From Curvibacter sp. (GTDB taxonomy: Bacteria; Pseudomonadota; Gammaproteobacteria; Burkholderiales; Burkholderiaceae_C): a stretch of DNA of 64,000 nucleotides. The notes below the pieces were generated by a model. It was not told where the DNA came from. It saw only the letters and a program-made list of their open reading frames with translations, and made no database searches. The stretch covers positions 24,286 to 88,285 of the forward strand of contig JAFAMV010000112.1 of the NCBI GenBank assembly GCA_019233055.1. The letters are read 5' to 3'. The translations under genes were made by a program, and so were the position numbers. This document shows positions 31,398 through 40,758 of the stretch, piece after piece. Position 1 is the first letter of the stretch. Each line of letters starts with the position of its first letter.

Positions 31398-32560
31398 GGC
31401 CGCGCTCCTGCTGCAGCCGCCGGCGCCGCCGCATTGGGCTCGGTGATTCGGGCCCCCGGGGTCAGGCGGTACTGGCCGTCCACCACCACACGGTCGCCGG
31501 CATTCAGGCCCTTGCCGATCACCGCACGCTGGCTGTCGATGTCCTGCACCTCGACTGGTTGCACGCGCACCGTCTCATCGGCCTGCACCACATAGATGAA
31601 CTGACCTTTCTGCCCGCGCTGGACCGCCACCGAGGGCACGGTCAGGGCTTGCGCCCGGTCGCCCAGGGTGATGCGGGCGTTGACCGACTGGCCCGGCCAG
31701 AGCCGGTGCTCGGCGTTGGCGAAGCGGGCCTTCAGGGTGATCGTGCCGGTGGCGGTGTCGATCTGGTTGTTCAGCAGGATCAGCTCGCCCTCGGCCAGCA
31801 CCTGCTGGCTGCCACGCTCCAGGGCCTCCACCCTGAGCGGCCGGTGGCTGCTGCGCAGGGCCTGGTTGAGAGGCTGGAACACGGATTCGGGCAGGGTGAA
31901 CTGCAGACCGATCGGATCGATCTGGTTGATCACCACCAGGCCGCCGACATCGGCGGCGTGCACGATGTTGCCCGGATCGATCAGCCGGGCCCCGATGCGC
32001 CCGCTGATCGGTGCGCTGATGCGGGTGTAGTCGAGCTGCACCCGGGCCAGGCTGATCTGCGCCTCGTCCCCTTGCAGGGCCGCGCGCAACTGCCGCACCA
32101 GGGCCGCCTGGGTGTCCAGGGTCTGCTGGGTGGTGGCCTCGTCCTTGATCAGCTCGCTGTAACGCTTCAGATCGGCTTCGGCATTGGCCAGGGTGGCTTC
32201 GTCCTTGGCCTTCTGGGCCAGCGCCTGGTCGAGCTGGGCCTGGTAGCTGCGGGCGTCGATGCGGGCCAGCAATTGGCCGGCCTTGACATCCTGGCCCTCA
32301 CGGAATTCAACCGCTTCGAGCTGGCCGTCGACGCGGGCCTTGAGGGTCACCGAGGCCAGTGCCAGCACATTGCCGGTTCCGGTCTGGGTGATGGGCACGC
32401 TGGCGGCGGCCACCCGCACGGTGCTGACCTGCACGGCGGGGACGGCCGGGCGCGCCGGTGCGTCCTCGGCATGCAGGGGCGCCGCCGACGCGCCCAAGGC
32501 CAGGGCGCAGGCAAGGGCCGATCGGCGCAGGGAAATGGAAATCATCTCTGGGTGCTTCAT
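31394..32560 (-). CDS. RND periplasmic adaptor (membrane fusion protein, MdtA-like)
   Basis: The 388-residue protein has an N-terminal signal (about residues 1-31, ending PLHA). A barrel-sandwich/lipoyl half-motif follows (VTLKARVDGQLEAVEFREGQ), then a long helical hairpin with DQALAQKAKDEATLANAEAD, the second lipoyl half (ISAPISGRIGARLIDPGN) and a C-terminal beta-barrel. The Ala/Pro-rich end is a normal tail. It links the inner-membrane permease to the outer-membrane channel. It overlaps the permease start by 4 bp and lies 7 bp after the outer-membrane gene. Confidence 0.93.
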   Translation of the reverse strand: MKHPEMISISLRRSALACALALGASAAPLHAEDAPARPAVPAVQVSTVRVAAASVPITQTGTGNVLALASVTLKARVDGQLEAVEFREGQDVKAGQLLARIDARSYQAQLDQALAQKAKDEATLANAEADLKRYSELIKDEATTQQTLDTQAALVRQLRAALQGDEAQISLARVQLDYTRISAPISGRIGARLIDPGNIVHAADVGGLVVINQIDPIGLQFTLPESVFQPLNQALRSSHRPLRVEALERGSQQVLAEGELILLNNQIDTATGTITLKARFANAEHRLWPGQSVNARITLGDRAQALTVPSVAVQRGQKGQFIYVVQADETVRVQPVEVQDIDSQRAVIGKGLNAGDRVVVDGQYRLTPGARITEPNAAAPAAAAGARP

Positions 32561-32567
32561 GGTGTGG

Positions 32568-34040
32568 TCAATCTTGTTGGGAGGTCCAGCCGCCCCCCGT
32601 GGCCTTGATCAGGGTGACGGTGGCGCCGAGCTGGCGGGCCCGGACCTGCAGCGCGGCACGCTGGTTGCCGAGGGTCAGGGACTGCGCCGTGATCACCGCC
32701 AGGTAGGTGGCGGTACCGGCCCGGTACTGGCTCATCAGCACCTGCTCGGCACGGCGGGCGGCGGCGGCGGCGGCCTCGAGCTGTTCACGCTCGCGGGCCA
32801 GCTCCCGCTGGGCCGCCAGGTTGTCCTCGACCTCCTGGAAACCGGCCAGCACGACCTGGCGGTAGTTGGCGGCGGCGGCCTCGAAGGCGGCCTGCGCCTG
32901 CACGTCCTGCGACTGGCGCAGCCCGCCGTCATACAGGGTGGCGGCGACCTGGGCCCCCACCGCCCAGATGCGGTAGGGCGCGGCGAACCAGTTGCCCAGG
33001 CCCACACCGCTGCTGCCCGCCGAAGCGGTCAGCCCCAGTTGCGGATACCAGGCCGATTCGGCGATGCCGATGTTGGCATTGGCCACGGCCACGCGGCGCT
33101 CGGCCCCGGCGATGTCGGGCCGACGCTCCAGCAATTCCGAGGGCAGAAGACCCGGCACGGCCGGCGGCACCGGCAAGCCCTGCTCGGCCCGGTCCTCAGG
33201 CCAGGCCGCGACCGAGAACTCCGAAGGGGTGCGACCGACGAGCACCGCGATCGCGTGCTCGAGCTGCTGGCGCGCCAGTTGCAGGTCGGTGGCCGCGGCC
33301 TGGGCGGAGCGGAGCGTGGCTTCGGCCAGCGACACATCGGACAGGCTGGCCACACCGGCACGCTGCTGGCTGCGGGTGAGCTGCAGCGCCTTGTCATAGC
33401 CCTGCACCGTGCGGGCATAGAGGGCCAGCAGGGCATCGTCCACACGCAGTTGCAGATAGCTGTTCACCACGGTCGCCTGGACCGAAAGACGGGCGCCCGC
33501 CAGATCGGCCGCGCTGGCCTGCGCCCCGGCCTGGGCGGCTTCCACCGAGCGGCTCACCCGGCCCCAGAGATCGGGCTCCCACGCCGCCTGCAGGCTGGTG
33601 TTGTGGGCATAGCCTTCATAGATGCCGTTGGTGTTGGAACGCTCGTGCACGCTGGTCGAACTCAGGCCCAGGGTGGGCATGCCGGCAGCCTCGGCCGCCT
33701 GGATCAGCGCGCTGGCCTGACGGTACTGGGCCGCCGCCTGGGCCAGGCTCTGATTGGCCTGGTTGGCCTGCGCCACCAGCTCATCAAGCGCAGGGTCGCC
33801 AAAACGCTGCCACCACGGCGAGCGGGCGTCGATCTGCGACGGGACCGCCCGCTTCCAGTCGCCCGCCTCCTTGAACGAGGTGGACAAGGCCCCGGCAGGT
33901 GCGGCGGGACGCACATAGTCCGGGCCGACCGAACAGGCCGTCAGGGCGGCGGCGGCCAGCAAGGCCAACGCCGGGCGACACCCGCGCAGGGACGGGGTCC
34001 GGGCCGGTGTTTCTGTGGATCTTGTGGATTGGGTGGGCAT
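32568..34040 (-). CDS. RND outer-membrane efflux lipoprotein (NodT/OprM family)
   Basis: A 490-residue TolC-like channel protein. I start it at ATG 34040, which places a lipoprotein signal (ALLAAAALTAC, acylated Cys36) at the right distance from the N terminus; sequence further upstream in frame is not protein-like. After the lipobox comes SVGPDYVRPAAPA, standard for NodT-type factors. Two outer-membrane efflux repeats follow, with AWEPDLWGRVSRSVEAAQAG and PSELLERRPDIAGAERRVA. It is the first gene of the operon OMF-adaptor-permease-regulator-kinase, and a CusR-type box lies 66-79 bp upstream of its start. Confidence 0.93.
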   Translation of the reverse strand: MPTQSTRSTETPARTPSLRGCRPALALLAAAALTACSVGPDYVRPAAPAGALSTSFKEAGDWKRAVPSQIDARSPWWQRFGDPALDELVAQANQANQSLAQAAAQYRQASALIQAAEAAGMPTLGLSSTSVHERSNTNGIYEGYAHNTSLQAAWEPDLWGRVSRSVEAAQAGAQASAADLAGARLSVQATVVNSYLQLRVDDALLALYARTVQGYDKALQLTRSQQRAGVASLSDVSLAEATLRSAQAAATDLQLARQQLEHAIAVLVGRTPSEFSVAAWPEDRAEQGLPVPPAVPGLLPSELLERRPDIAGAERRVAVANANIGIAESAWYPQLGLTASAGSSGVGLGNWFAAPYRIWAVGAQVAATLYDGGLRQSQDVQAQAAFEAAAANYRQVVLAGFQEVEDNLAAQRELAREREQLEAAAAAARRAEQVLMSQYRAGTATYLAVITAQSLTLGNQRAALQVRARQLGATVTLIKATGGGWTSQQD

Positions 34041-34101
34041 GACAGTGCTTGAGATACGCGGCTGCACTGTAGAACCCGGGCCCGAACAAATCACTGACAG
34101 A

Positions 34102-34119
34102 AAAATGACAATTCCGTCA
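34102..34119 (-). promoter_or_regulatory. CusR/CopR-type operator upstream of the efflux operon
   Basis: Plus-strand AAAATGACAATTCCGTCA contains TGAC (34106-34109) and GTCA (34116-34119), an inverted pair with a 6-bp spacer. The left half AAAATGACAA is identical to the E. coli CusR/PcoR box half-site as I know it; the right half keeps only GTCA. A further CTGAC lies at 34094-34098. A weak -10-like TACAGT (minus strand, 34066-34071) would put the box near -50, a plausible activator position. The linked CusR-like regulator is the expected binder. Confidence 0.55.
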
Positions 34120-34250
34120 GAAATGCACCTGAGCCTGGGCCCCAGACCCCATTGAAACCCAAGGCCACCCCGCTTCAAGATATCATTTCTCCAGGCTCTG
34201 TCGGTTTTCTCAGATCAAACCGCCCTCCTCCACCGCTGCAGCAAGCACCC

Positions 34251-34649
34251 ATGAGTCAACGCATCCTCATCGTCGACGACCAGGCCCAGATCCGGCAGTT
34301 GATCCGCTTCTCGCTCGAAGACGAGGACTACCAACTGCGCGAAGCCAACAGCGGCGCCCAGGCCCTGAGCACGGCGATGGACTTCCAGCCCCACCTGGTG
34401 CTGCTGGACATCATGATGCCGGGCGGCATCGACGGCCTGGACGTCTGCCGCGAATTCAAGAACCGGCCGGAATACGGTCAACCCAAGGTGCTGATCCTCA
34501 GCGCCATGGTCAACCAGGAGGCCGAGGACGGCGCGCGCCAAGCTGGCGCCCGGGCCTTCATCGGCAAGCCCTTCAGCCCCGCCAAGCTCTGCAAGCTGGT
34601 GCAGGCGCTGCTGACGCCGGTCACGCCAAGCACCCCCGGCAAGCCCTGA
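34251..34649 (+). CDS. Single-domain response regulator (receiver only)
   Basis: The 132-residue protein is a receiver domain and nothing else: MSQRILIVDDQAQIRQLIRF, phospho-acceptor D53 in LLDIMMPGGIDG, and the conserved Lys in GKPFSP. Such proteins act as phosphate shuttles or bind partner proteins, as CheY does. No kinase is adjacent in the same direction; it is divergent from the efflux operon, with 210 bp between starts. The ATG at 34251 is the normal receiver start, and the in-frame sequence before it is not protein-like. The output partner is unknown. Confidence 0.9.
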   Translation: MSQRILIVDDQAQIRQLIRFSLEDEDYQLREANSGAQALSTAMDFQPHLVLLDIMMPGGIDGLDVCREFKNRPEYGQPKVLILSAMVNQEAEDGARQAGARAFIGKPFSPAKLCKLVQALLTPVTPSTPGKP

Positions 34650-34682
34650 AATCGGTGGGCGCCACTGCGCCAAGCCCCCCGG

Positions 34683-35576
34683 CTATGCCAAGGCCGCCTG
34701 CAAGGCGTCCAGGAAGGCCTGCGGGCGCTCGAACTGAACCCAATGTCCGGCCTCCGGGATCAGGGTGAGCCCCCGGAAATCCGGGGCCGCCGCGGCAAAG
34801 GCCGCCTCCAGTTGACTGATCCAGCTCTTGTAGAGCGCATCATGGGCGCCGTAGATGGCATGCACCGGGCAAGGCACCTGGGGCAGTGAGCGCGCCAGGA
34901 TGTCGGTGTGGGCCAGGCGCCGCCGCGGCAGGCGGTCCCGCACCACATTGGCCACATGCACCTGCAGGGCCAGACCCTCGATCTGGGCCGGGTCATGCAG
35001 CATCAGGGCCGCCAGGTTGTAGCGGTGGATGTCGGCCTGGGCCCCGGCATCGGGCAGATGGCGCCAGGCCTTGAGTTCGAATTGCCGCTGCGGCACCACG
35101 CCCATGGCGGGCGCCCCCACCAGCACCAGGCGCCGGGCCAGCTCCGGATGCTCGGCCAACAACAGACCGGCCGTCATGCCGCCGAAGGAAAACCCCAGCA
35201 GGTCGCAGGCGCGCCTCTCCAGCAAGCGGGCCAGGCCCAGGCGCAGCGGTTCGACCATGCCATCGGCATCGCCGCCCAGGGGCGACACGGCGGACTCGCC
35301 GAAACCCGGCAGGTCAGGCACCCAGAGCTGCCGCCCCAGCGCCACCAGGGGCTCGATATTGCGCACGAAATGGGTCCAGCTGCCGCTGCCGCCATGGAAC
35401 ATGACCAAGGGCGGCACCCCCGGCCTGGCCTCACCCCAGACATGCCACACCAGCTCCCCGTCCCCGCATGGGGTGGTCAGGCGCCGGGACCGGGCCTCCA
35501 GGGCCTGCCAGGGTGCCGGTTCGCCGGCCTGAGCGCTGGCCGAAGGAGTTGAAAACAGGTTCGACATCCAATTCAT
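34683..35576 (-). CDS. Alpha/beta-fold hydrolase
   Basis: A 297-residue hydrolase of the esterase/lactonase-like superfamily. Visible features are the oxyanion HGGSGSW, the nucleophile elbow GFSFGGM, the acid in IYGAHDALY and the catalytic His in PEAGHWVQFERP. No signal peptide is clear, so it is probably cytoplasmic. ATG 35576 (MNWMSNLFS) is preferred, while an in-frame start 63 bp upstream at 35639 is possible. It converges on the receiver-only gene. Similar proteins are often called C-C bond or carboxyl-ester hydrolases, but the substrate cannot be told from sequence. Confidence 0.88.
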   Translation of the reverse strand: MNWMSNLFSTPSASAQAGEPAPWQALEARSRRLTTPCGDGELVWHVWGEARPGVPPLVMFHGGSGSWTHFVRNIEPLVALGRQLWVPDLPGFGESAVSPLGGDADGMVEPLRLGLARLLERRACDLLGFSFGGMTAGLLLAEHPELARRLVLVGAPAMGVVPQRQFELKAWRHLPDAGAQADIHRYNLAALMLHDPAQIEGLALQVHVANVVRDRLPRRRLAHTDILARSLPQVPCPVHAIYGAHDALYKSWISQLEAAFAAAAPDFRGLTLIPEAGHWVQFERPQAFLDALQAALA

Positions 35577-35712
35577 CGCAGAAAACACTTCGCACAGAGA
35601 TTCAGGATCCGGCAGCCTGCTGCCGGTGCCCTTTGCCACATCGGGCGGGTCCCCGATTCTGAGGCCATCCGGGCCTCTGTACGCGCCCTGTGCGCCCGGT
35701 CACAGGAGAGTC

Positions 35713-35747
35713 AAAAAAACCGGCTGCGCCGTGTAGCGCAGCCGGTT
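35713..35747 (-). terminator. Rho-independent terminator of the small exported-protein gene
   Basis: AACCGGCTGCGC (35718-35729) pairs with GCGCAGCCGGTT (35736-35747) in a perfect 12-bp stem with a 6-base loop. On the minus strand a run of seven T follows (A-run 35713-35719). It lies about 50 bp past the stop of the gene at 35796-36128. Confidence 0.9.
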
Positions 35748-35795
35748 CCTGCAGTCTGCCCGCAAAACGCCCTGATCCGTCGGGGCAGCGCAGGA

Positions 35796-36128
35796 TCAGC
35801 GCCAGCCGTGGTGGTGCCAGCCCCAGCCGAAGCGGGCACCGACATAGACCGGTGCCACGGAGGGCCCATAGATCACCGGGGCCGGAGCCGCATACACCAC
35901 CGGAGCCGGTTGGCTGTAGACCACGGCAGGCGGGCTGTAGACCGGGGCGGGCACATAGGCAGGTGCCGCATAGACCGGCGCGGCATAGACCGGCGCCGCC
36001 ACATAGCCGCCCAGGGGAATGCCCACCGAGATCGAGACACCGGCCTGGGCGGTGCCGGCCAGACCCAACGCGGCCAGCATGGCCGCCCCCATGAGGGCCC
36101 AGGAACGGGTGCGGGTGATGAACTTCAT
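35796..36128 (-). CDS. Small exported Ala/Pro/Tyr/Val-rich protein, function unknown
   Basis: A 110-residue protein with a clear signal peptide (MKFITRTRSWALMGAAMLAA, cleavage likely after AQA). The mature part is built of repeats such as APVYAAPVYAAPAYVPAPVY and ends in GWGWHHHGWR. A strong AAAGGAG six bases before the ATG and a strong terminator downstream indicate a well-expressed one-gene unit. Similar small repeats-only proteins occur widely in betaproteobacteria without known function; the His/Trp end could bind metal, which is speculation. Repeated GC-rich units make it prone to copy-number change. Confidence 0.88.
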   Translation of the reverse strand: MKFITRTRSWALMGAAMLAALGLAGTAQAGVSISVGIPLGGYVAAPVYAAPVYAAPAYVPAPVYSPPAVVYSQPAPVVYAAPAPVIYGPSVAPVYVGARFGWGWHHHGWR

Positions 36129-36274
36129 GGTGAACTCCTTTGCTGATGGCCACGGCACCGTGAATGCGCCGCGCCTTGATCCGATTAACGGCTGTTGGAG
36201 CGGGATGGTTGTCGAAAACTCCGGCAAGAGTGTTTCAATCAGTAACAGGCAGGAGCGCCCTCTAAAATAAGGAG

Positions 36275-38080
36275 ATGACCTCGCATACAACGCCCTCCGA
36301 CGACAAGAATACCCACAAGCCCAGCAACTTCCTGCGCCAGATCATTGAGAGCGACCTCGCCCAGCACCGCTATGCACAGCGCCATTGGGGCGGCAGCCCG
36401 GGCGATGCAGCCCACCATGCCGCCGGCCCGGTCGACCCGGCCCAGGTCCGGCTGCGCTTTCCGCCCGAACCCAACGGCTATCTGCACGTCGGCCACGCCA
36501 AGAGCATCTGCCTCAATTTCGGCCTGGCCCGCGACTATGGCGGCGTCTGCCACATGCGCTTCGACGACACCAACCCCGAGAAGGAAGACCAGGAGTATGT
36601 CGACTCCATCCTCGACGCGGTGCAATGGCTGGGCTTCCACTGGGACAGCAGCTTCAACGGAAACAAAACATCACACCTGTACCAGGCCAGTGACTATTTC
36701 GGCTTCATGTACCGTGCCGCCGAGGCGCTGATCGAGCGCGGCCATGCCTACGTCGACGAGCAGAGCGCCGACGAGATGCGCGCCAACCGGGGCGACTTCG
36801 GCAAGCCCGGGGTCGACAGCCCGTTCCGCAGCCGCAGCCCGGCCGAGAATCTGGCGCGCTTCCGCGAGATGCGTGATGGCCGCCTGCCCGATGGCGCCGC
36901 CGTGCTGCGCGCGCGCATCGACATGGCCTCGCCCAACATCAATCTGCGCGACCCGGCCATCTACCGCATCAAGCATGCCGAGCACCACAACACCGGCAAC
37001 ACCTGGTGCATCTACCCGATGTACACCTTTGCGCACCCGATCGAGGACGCCCTGGAGAACATCACCCACAGCATCTGCACCCTCGAATTCGAAGACCAGC
37101 GGCCCTTCTACGACTGGCTGCTCGAACGCCTCGTCGAAGCCGGCCTGCTGGCCTCGCCGCCGCCGCGGCAGTACGAGTTCTCGCGGCTGAACCTCAGCTA
37201 TGTGATCACCAGCAAGCGCAAGCTGGCCCAACTGGTGAACGAGCGCCATGTCGCCGGCTGGGATGATCCGCGCATGCCCACCATCGTCGGCCTGCGCCGA
37301 CGCGGCTACACCCCCGAGGCGATCCAGCTGTTCTGCGACCGCATCGGCGTGACCAAGGACTACAGCTGGATCGACTACAGCACGCTGGAAGGCGCGCTGC
37401 GCGACGACCTGGACGGCAAGGCCGCCCGGGCGATGGCGGTGCTGGACCCGGTGAAGCTCACCATCGGCAACTGGGATGCCCTGATGGGTGCCGGCACGCT
37501 GGACGACTGCAGCGCACCGGTGCATCCGCACCACCCCGAACTGGGCCGGCGCAGCTTCAAGTTCGGCCGGCAGCTCTGGATCGAGCGCAGCGACTACGAA
37601 GAGGTGCCGCCCAAGGGCTACCACCGCCTCTACCCCGGCAACAAGGTGCGGCTCAAATACGGCCATGTGATCGAGTGCAAGGGCGCCGTGCGCGACGAGT
37701 CCGGCCGCATCACCGAGGTGCTGGCCGAACTCATCCCCGACACCAAGAGCGGCACCCCGGGCGCCGACGCGATCAAGGTCAAGGGCGTCATCACCTGGGT
37801 CGGCGCCGACGATGGCGTCGAAGCCGAAGTCCGGCTGTACGACCGGCTCTTCACCGAAGCCCAGCCGGATGCTGGCGGCAAGGACTTCCTGGCCAGCCTG
37901 AACCCGGACAGCCTGCAGACCGTGCGCGCCATGGTCGAACCGGCCCTGGCCGCCTGCGCAGCCGACAGCAAGTTCCAGTTCGAACGCCACGGCTATTTCG
38001 TGGCCGATCGGCTGGAGCACCAGGCGGGCCGCCCGGTCTTCAACCGGGCCGTGGGCCTGAAGGACAGCTGGGGCAAATGA
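36275..38080 (+). CDS. glnS: Glutaminyl-tRNA synthetase
   Basis: GlnS charges tRNA-Gln with glutamine using ATP. The 601-residue class I synthetase has the HIGH-like HVGHAKS (71-77), FDDTNPEKEDQEYV, and the KMSKS-like VITSKRKLAQLV near residue 310. The C-terminal anticodon-binding beta-barrels match in length. The N-terminal 55 residues before RFPPEPNGYLHVGH are a short species-variable extension, normal in this family. The ATG at 36275 is the likely start. It converges with the GTPase gene, 36 bp away. Confidence 0.97.
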   Translation: MTSHTTPSDDKNTHKPSNFLRQIIESDLAQHRYAQRHWGGSPGDAAHHAAGPVDPAQVRLRFPPEPNGYLHVGHAKSICLNFGLARDYGGVCHMRFDDTNPEKEDQEYVDSILDAVQWLGFHWDSSFNGNKTSHLYQASDYFGFMYRAAEALIERGHAYVDEQSADEMRANRGDFGKPGVDSPFRSRSPAENLARFREMRDGRLPDGAAVLRARIDMASPNINLRDPAIYRIKHAEHHNTGNTWCIYPMYTFAHPIEDALENITHSICTLEFEDQRPFYDWLLERLVEAGLLASPPPRQYEFSRLNLSYVITSKRKLAQLVNERHVAGWDDPRMPTIVGLRRRGYTPEAIQLFCDRIGVTKDYSWIDYSTLEGALRDDLDGKAARAMAVLDPVKLTIGNWDALMGAGTLDDCSAPVHPHHPELGRRSFKFGRQLWIERSDYEEVPPKGYHRLYPGNKVRLKYGHVIECKGAVRDESGRITEVLAELIPDTKSGTPGADAIKVKGVITWVGADDGVEAEVRLYDRLFTEAQPDAGGKDFLASLNPDSLQTVRAMVEPALAACAADSKFQFERHGYFVADRLEHQAGRPVFNRAVGLKDSWGK

Positions 38081-38116
38081 GCCCGCTGCGGTGCACCCGG
38101 CCTCCGGGCGCCTGAG

Positions 38117-39079
38117 CTACCAGCGCGCGTTGCGTGACTTGCGCCCCGGCGCCTGGCGCGCCTGGGCATGGGCCTCCTTGCGGGCCGTGCGTTCAGCGTC
38201 GAGCTGGCGGCCTTCCGCCAGCCAGCGCGCGTAGGCCTCGGGACTTTCGAGCGAGACCCGTCCGAGCGCCCCGGTGCGGAAGTCGGTCAGCACGATCTCC
38301 GCCGCCTTCTGCAAGTTGACCCGGTTGCCCGGCAGCAGGGCGCCGCGCTTGCGGCCGATGGCCTCGAGCCAGGCTTCTTCGGTCCAGCCTTCGCGCGCGG
38401 TGTCGTCCAGGCTGAGGCCGTAGCGGCTCTCGAGCGCGCTCGCATAGTGCTGCTTGAGGTAGGCCAGCAGTTCCAGCACCACCTCGGCCTCATCGAAGGC
38501 ATTGCGCCCCACCGCGCCGCTGGCGGCCAGGTTGTAGCCGCTCTGCGCCACGATGATGCGCGGCCAGAGCACGCCGGGGGTGTCGTAGAGGTAGAAGCCG
38601 TCTTCGAGCACATGGCGCTGCTCGGTCTTGGTCACGCCGGCCTCGTCGGCGGCCTTGGCGGCCCGCTTGCCGACCAGGGTGTTGATGAGGGTCGATTTGC
38701 CCACATTGGGGATGCCGCAGATCAGCACCCGCATCGGCTTGGCCAGGCTGACACCGCGCGTGGGGGCCAGTTGGCGGCAGGCCTCGACCAGGGCCCGTGC
38801 GGGCGCCTTCTCGTGGTTGTCCAGGGCGATGGCGCGGGTGCCGGGCTGGGCGTTGTAATGCGCCAGCCAGGCAGCGGTCTGGACCGGATCGGCCAGGTCC
38901 TGCTTGTTCAGGACCTTCAAGGCCGGCTTCTGGGCGGTCAGGCCGACCAGCATCGGGTTGGCGCTGGAGCCGGGCAGGCGGGCGTCCAGCATCTCGATGA
39001 CCACGTCGATCTCCTTGATGCGCTCGCCGATGGCCTTGCGCGTCAGGTGCATGTGACCGGGAAACCACTGGATGGCCAT
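38117..39079 (-). CDS. YlqF/RbgA-type ribosome biogenesis GTPase
   Basis: A 320-residue circularly permuted GTPase. Motif order is permuted as in YlqF: G4 (LNKQDLADP) comes before G1 (GIPNVGKSTLINTL) and G3 (DTPGVLWP). The N terminus MAIQWFPGHMHLTRKAI is diagnostic of the group. RbgA acts in late 50S assembly in Bacillus; the proteobacterial member is less studied. Start ATG 39079 is chosen because WFPGHM is always at the N terminus; upstream in-frame sequence belongs to the gshA-side noise. The Arg/Lys-rich tail may contact rRNA. Confidence 0.93.
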   Translation of the reverse strand: MAIQWFPGHMHLTRKAIGERIKEIDVVIEMLDARLPGSSANPMLVGLTAQKPALKVLNKQDLADPVQTAAWLAHYNAQPGTRAIALDNHEKAPARALVEACRQLAPTRGVSLAKPMRVLICGIPNVGKSTLINTLVGKRAAKAADEAGVTKTEQRHVLEDGFYLYDTPGVLWPRIIVAQSGYNLAASGAVGRNAFDEAEVVLELLAYLKQHYASALESRYGLSLDDTAREGWTEEAWLEAIGRKRGALLPGNRVNLQKAAEIVLTDFRTGALGRVSLESPEAYARWLAEGRQLDAERTARKEAHAQARQAPGRKSRNARW

Positions 39080-39159
39080 CTGGAATTCTTTCTTGGGCAG
39101 GGGCCGGCGTCTGTCAGCCCCCCGTCCACCCGGAAAGCCCGCGCGGGCGGGCGTGGATT

Positions 39160-40713
39160 CTACCCAAGCACCGCCACCGGGGGCAGTTCGAGCCCCAGGC
39201 GCTCCTGGGACACGTAGTTCAGCCGGTAGTCCTCGAAGGACAGGGTATCGGCCGCCTCGATGGCACGCTGGTCCACCAGCGACTTCTGGCTCAGGGCCAG
39301 GTAGCGTGCCTCCTGCTCGCAGCTCCAAGGGCGCGCCAGCAGTTGCTGGCGGGTCTGCAGCGAGCGGGTGCGCACAAAGTCGATGAAGCTGTTGTCGTGC
39401 TCGGCCGCCATCACCTCGAGCACGCGGGCCGACGGGGTCAAGGCGGGTTGCGACAGCAACTTCTCCGCGTGGGCCACCGCGGCGCTGTACTCGCTGCTGC
39501 GGTGGGCGGCATCGAGTGCCGCCGCGATCGGCATGCATTGGGCCAGCACCTCGCGCCCCCAGTCCACCAGGGGCAGTTCACCGCCGGCCCGGCGCAGGAG
39601 CAGACCGGGCTCGCGTCCACGGGCAGCGGTCTGGTGCTGGTTGTGCTTGAGTTCGGCGATCTCGGCCGGGGTATCCGGCGGGCTGTCGGCCAGCAGGCAC
39701 TGCAGCAGGAAGACATCGAGAAATCGCATGGTCTGGGCGGTGATGCCCACCGGCTCGAAGGGGTCCAGGTCCATGAGACGGACCTCGACATATTCGACGC
39801 CCCGCTCGCGCAAGGCATGCAGAGGGCGCTCGCCAGGGAAGATGGTGCGCTTGGGCCGGATGGTGCCGTAGAACTCGTTCTCGATCTGCAGCAGGGTGGT
39901 GGCCAACTGGTTGTAGTCGCCTCCGGGGTTGCGGATGCCCAGGGCCTCGTAGGCCGGATAGGGCCGGGTCAGGGCTTCGTGCAGCGAATCGGCATAGCCG
40001 TCCAGGCTGTTGTAGCTCACCGCCAGGGTCGCCTGGGCGTCGCTCTGGTACCCGAGCCGCCCCATGCGCAGCGAGGTGCCGTGAGGCATGTGCAGGGCCT
40101 GGCGGCCCAGCGGCTGGAGCTCATGCTGGCGCCCCGCGACAAAGGTCGGGCACAGGGCGGGCGAGGCGCCGAAAAGATACAGCAGCAGAAAGGCCTGGCG
40201 CCGGAAATTGCGGATCAGCCCGAAATACTGCTCACTGCCGACACCGGGCAGGGACCAGTTGTAGTGGATGCCCGAGATCGTCTGCATGCGCCGGCCGTAG
40301 CGGTGGCCGAGGCCCATGCGGTAGACGCTCTTGGCCCGTCCCACATTGGAGCCGCCGTAACGGGCCAGGGGGATGGTCTCGTCGGTCGGCAGGCCGCAGG
40401 GCATGCTCGAGACCCACAGCATCTCGTCGCCCTGCTGGCGCATCACCCGGTAGACGAACTGGTGGATCTGCGTCAGCTCCTCCAGGCAATCGCCGACCCG
40501 CGCCTGGGCACTGGTGATCAGCTCGACCTGCGACTCGCTGTAGTCGGTGGTGATGCTGGGGTGGGTCAGTGCCGAGCCCAGGGCCAGGGGGTGCGGCGTG
40601 AGGGCCAAGGCACCGGTCGGCAGCGCGCGCAGGCTCTCTTTTTCGATCCCACGGCGGATGCCGCCCAGGCGGGCGGGGGTCAGGGCTTGCAGCCGGGCCT
40701 GGAAATTGCTCAT
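39160..40713 (-). CDS. gshA: Glutamate-cysteine ligase
   Basis: GshA makes gamma-glutamylcysteine, the first step of glutathione synthesis. The 517-residue protein matches the proteobacterial (E. coli-type) class in length. It has GIEKESLRALPTGALAL near the N terminus, the site region YSESQVELITSA, MPCGLP, and RYGGSNVGRAKSVYRMGLG. The start at ATG 40713 gives MSNFQARLQALTPARLGGI; an in-frame ATG at 40758 is less likely because it lies in the leader next to a strong hairpin (40759-40786). No gshB gene lies in the window. Confidence 0.95.
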   Translation of the reverse strand: MSNFQARLQALTPARLGGIRRGIEKESLRALPTGALALTPHPLALGSALTHPSITTDYSESQVELITSAQARVGDCLEELTQIHQFVYRVMRQQGDEMLWVSSMPCGLPTDETIPLARYGGSNVGRAKSVYRMGLGHRYGRRMQTISGIHYNWSLPGVGSEQYFGLIRNFRRQAFLLLYLFGASPALCPTFVAGRQHELQPLGRQALHMPHGTSLRMGRLGYQSDAQATLAVSYNSLDGYADSLHEALTRPYPAYEALGIRNPGGDYNQLATTLLQIENEFYGTIRPKRTIFPGERPLHALRERGVEYVEVRLMDLDPFEPVGITAQTMRFLDVFLLQCLLADSPPDTPAEIAELKHNQHQTAARGREPGLLLRRAGGELPLVDWGREVLAQCMPIAAALDAAHRSSEYSAAVAHAEKLLSQPALTPSARVLEVMAAEHDNSFIDFVRTRSLQTRQQLLARPWSCEQEARYLALSQKSLVDQRAIEAADTLSFEDYRLNYVSQERLGLELPPVAVLG

Positions 40714-40758
40714 ACGGGGGCTTTGGATTTGGTTCTTGGCAGCGGCGGAACTTAGCAC

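Noticed and set aside
28302..31595. 1097-codon plus-strand open frame
   Set aside because: It mirrors the RND permease on the other strand and is rich in His/Gln/Arg without any domain.
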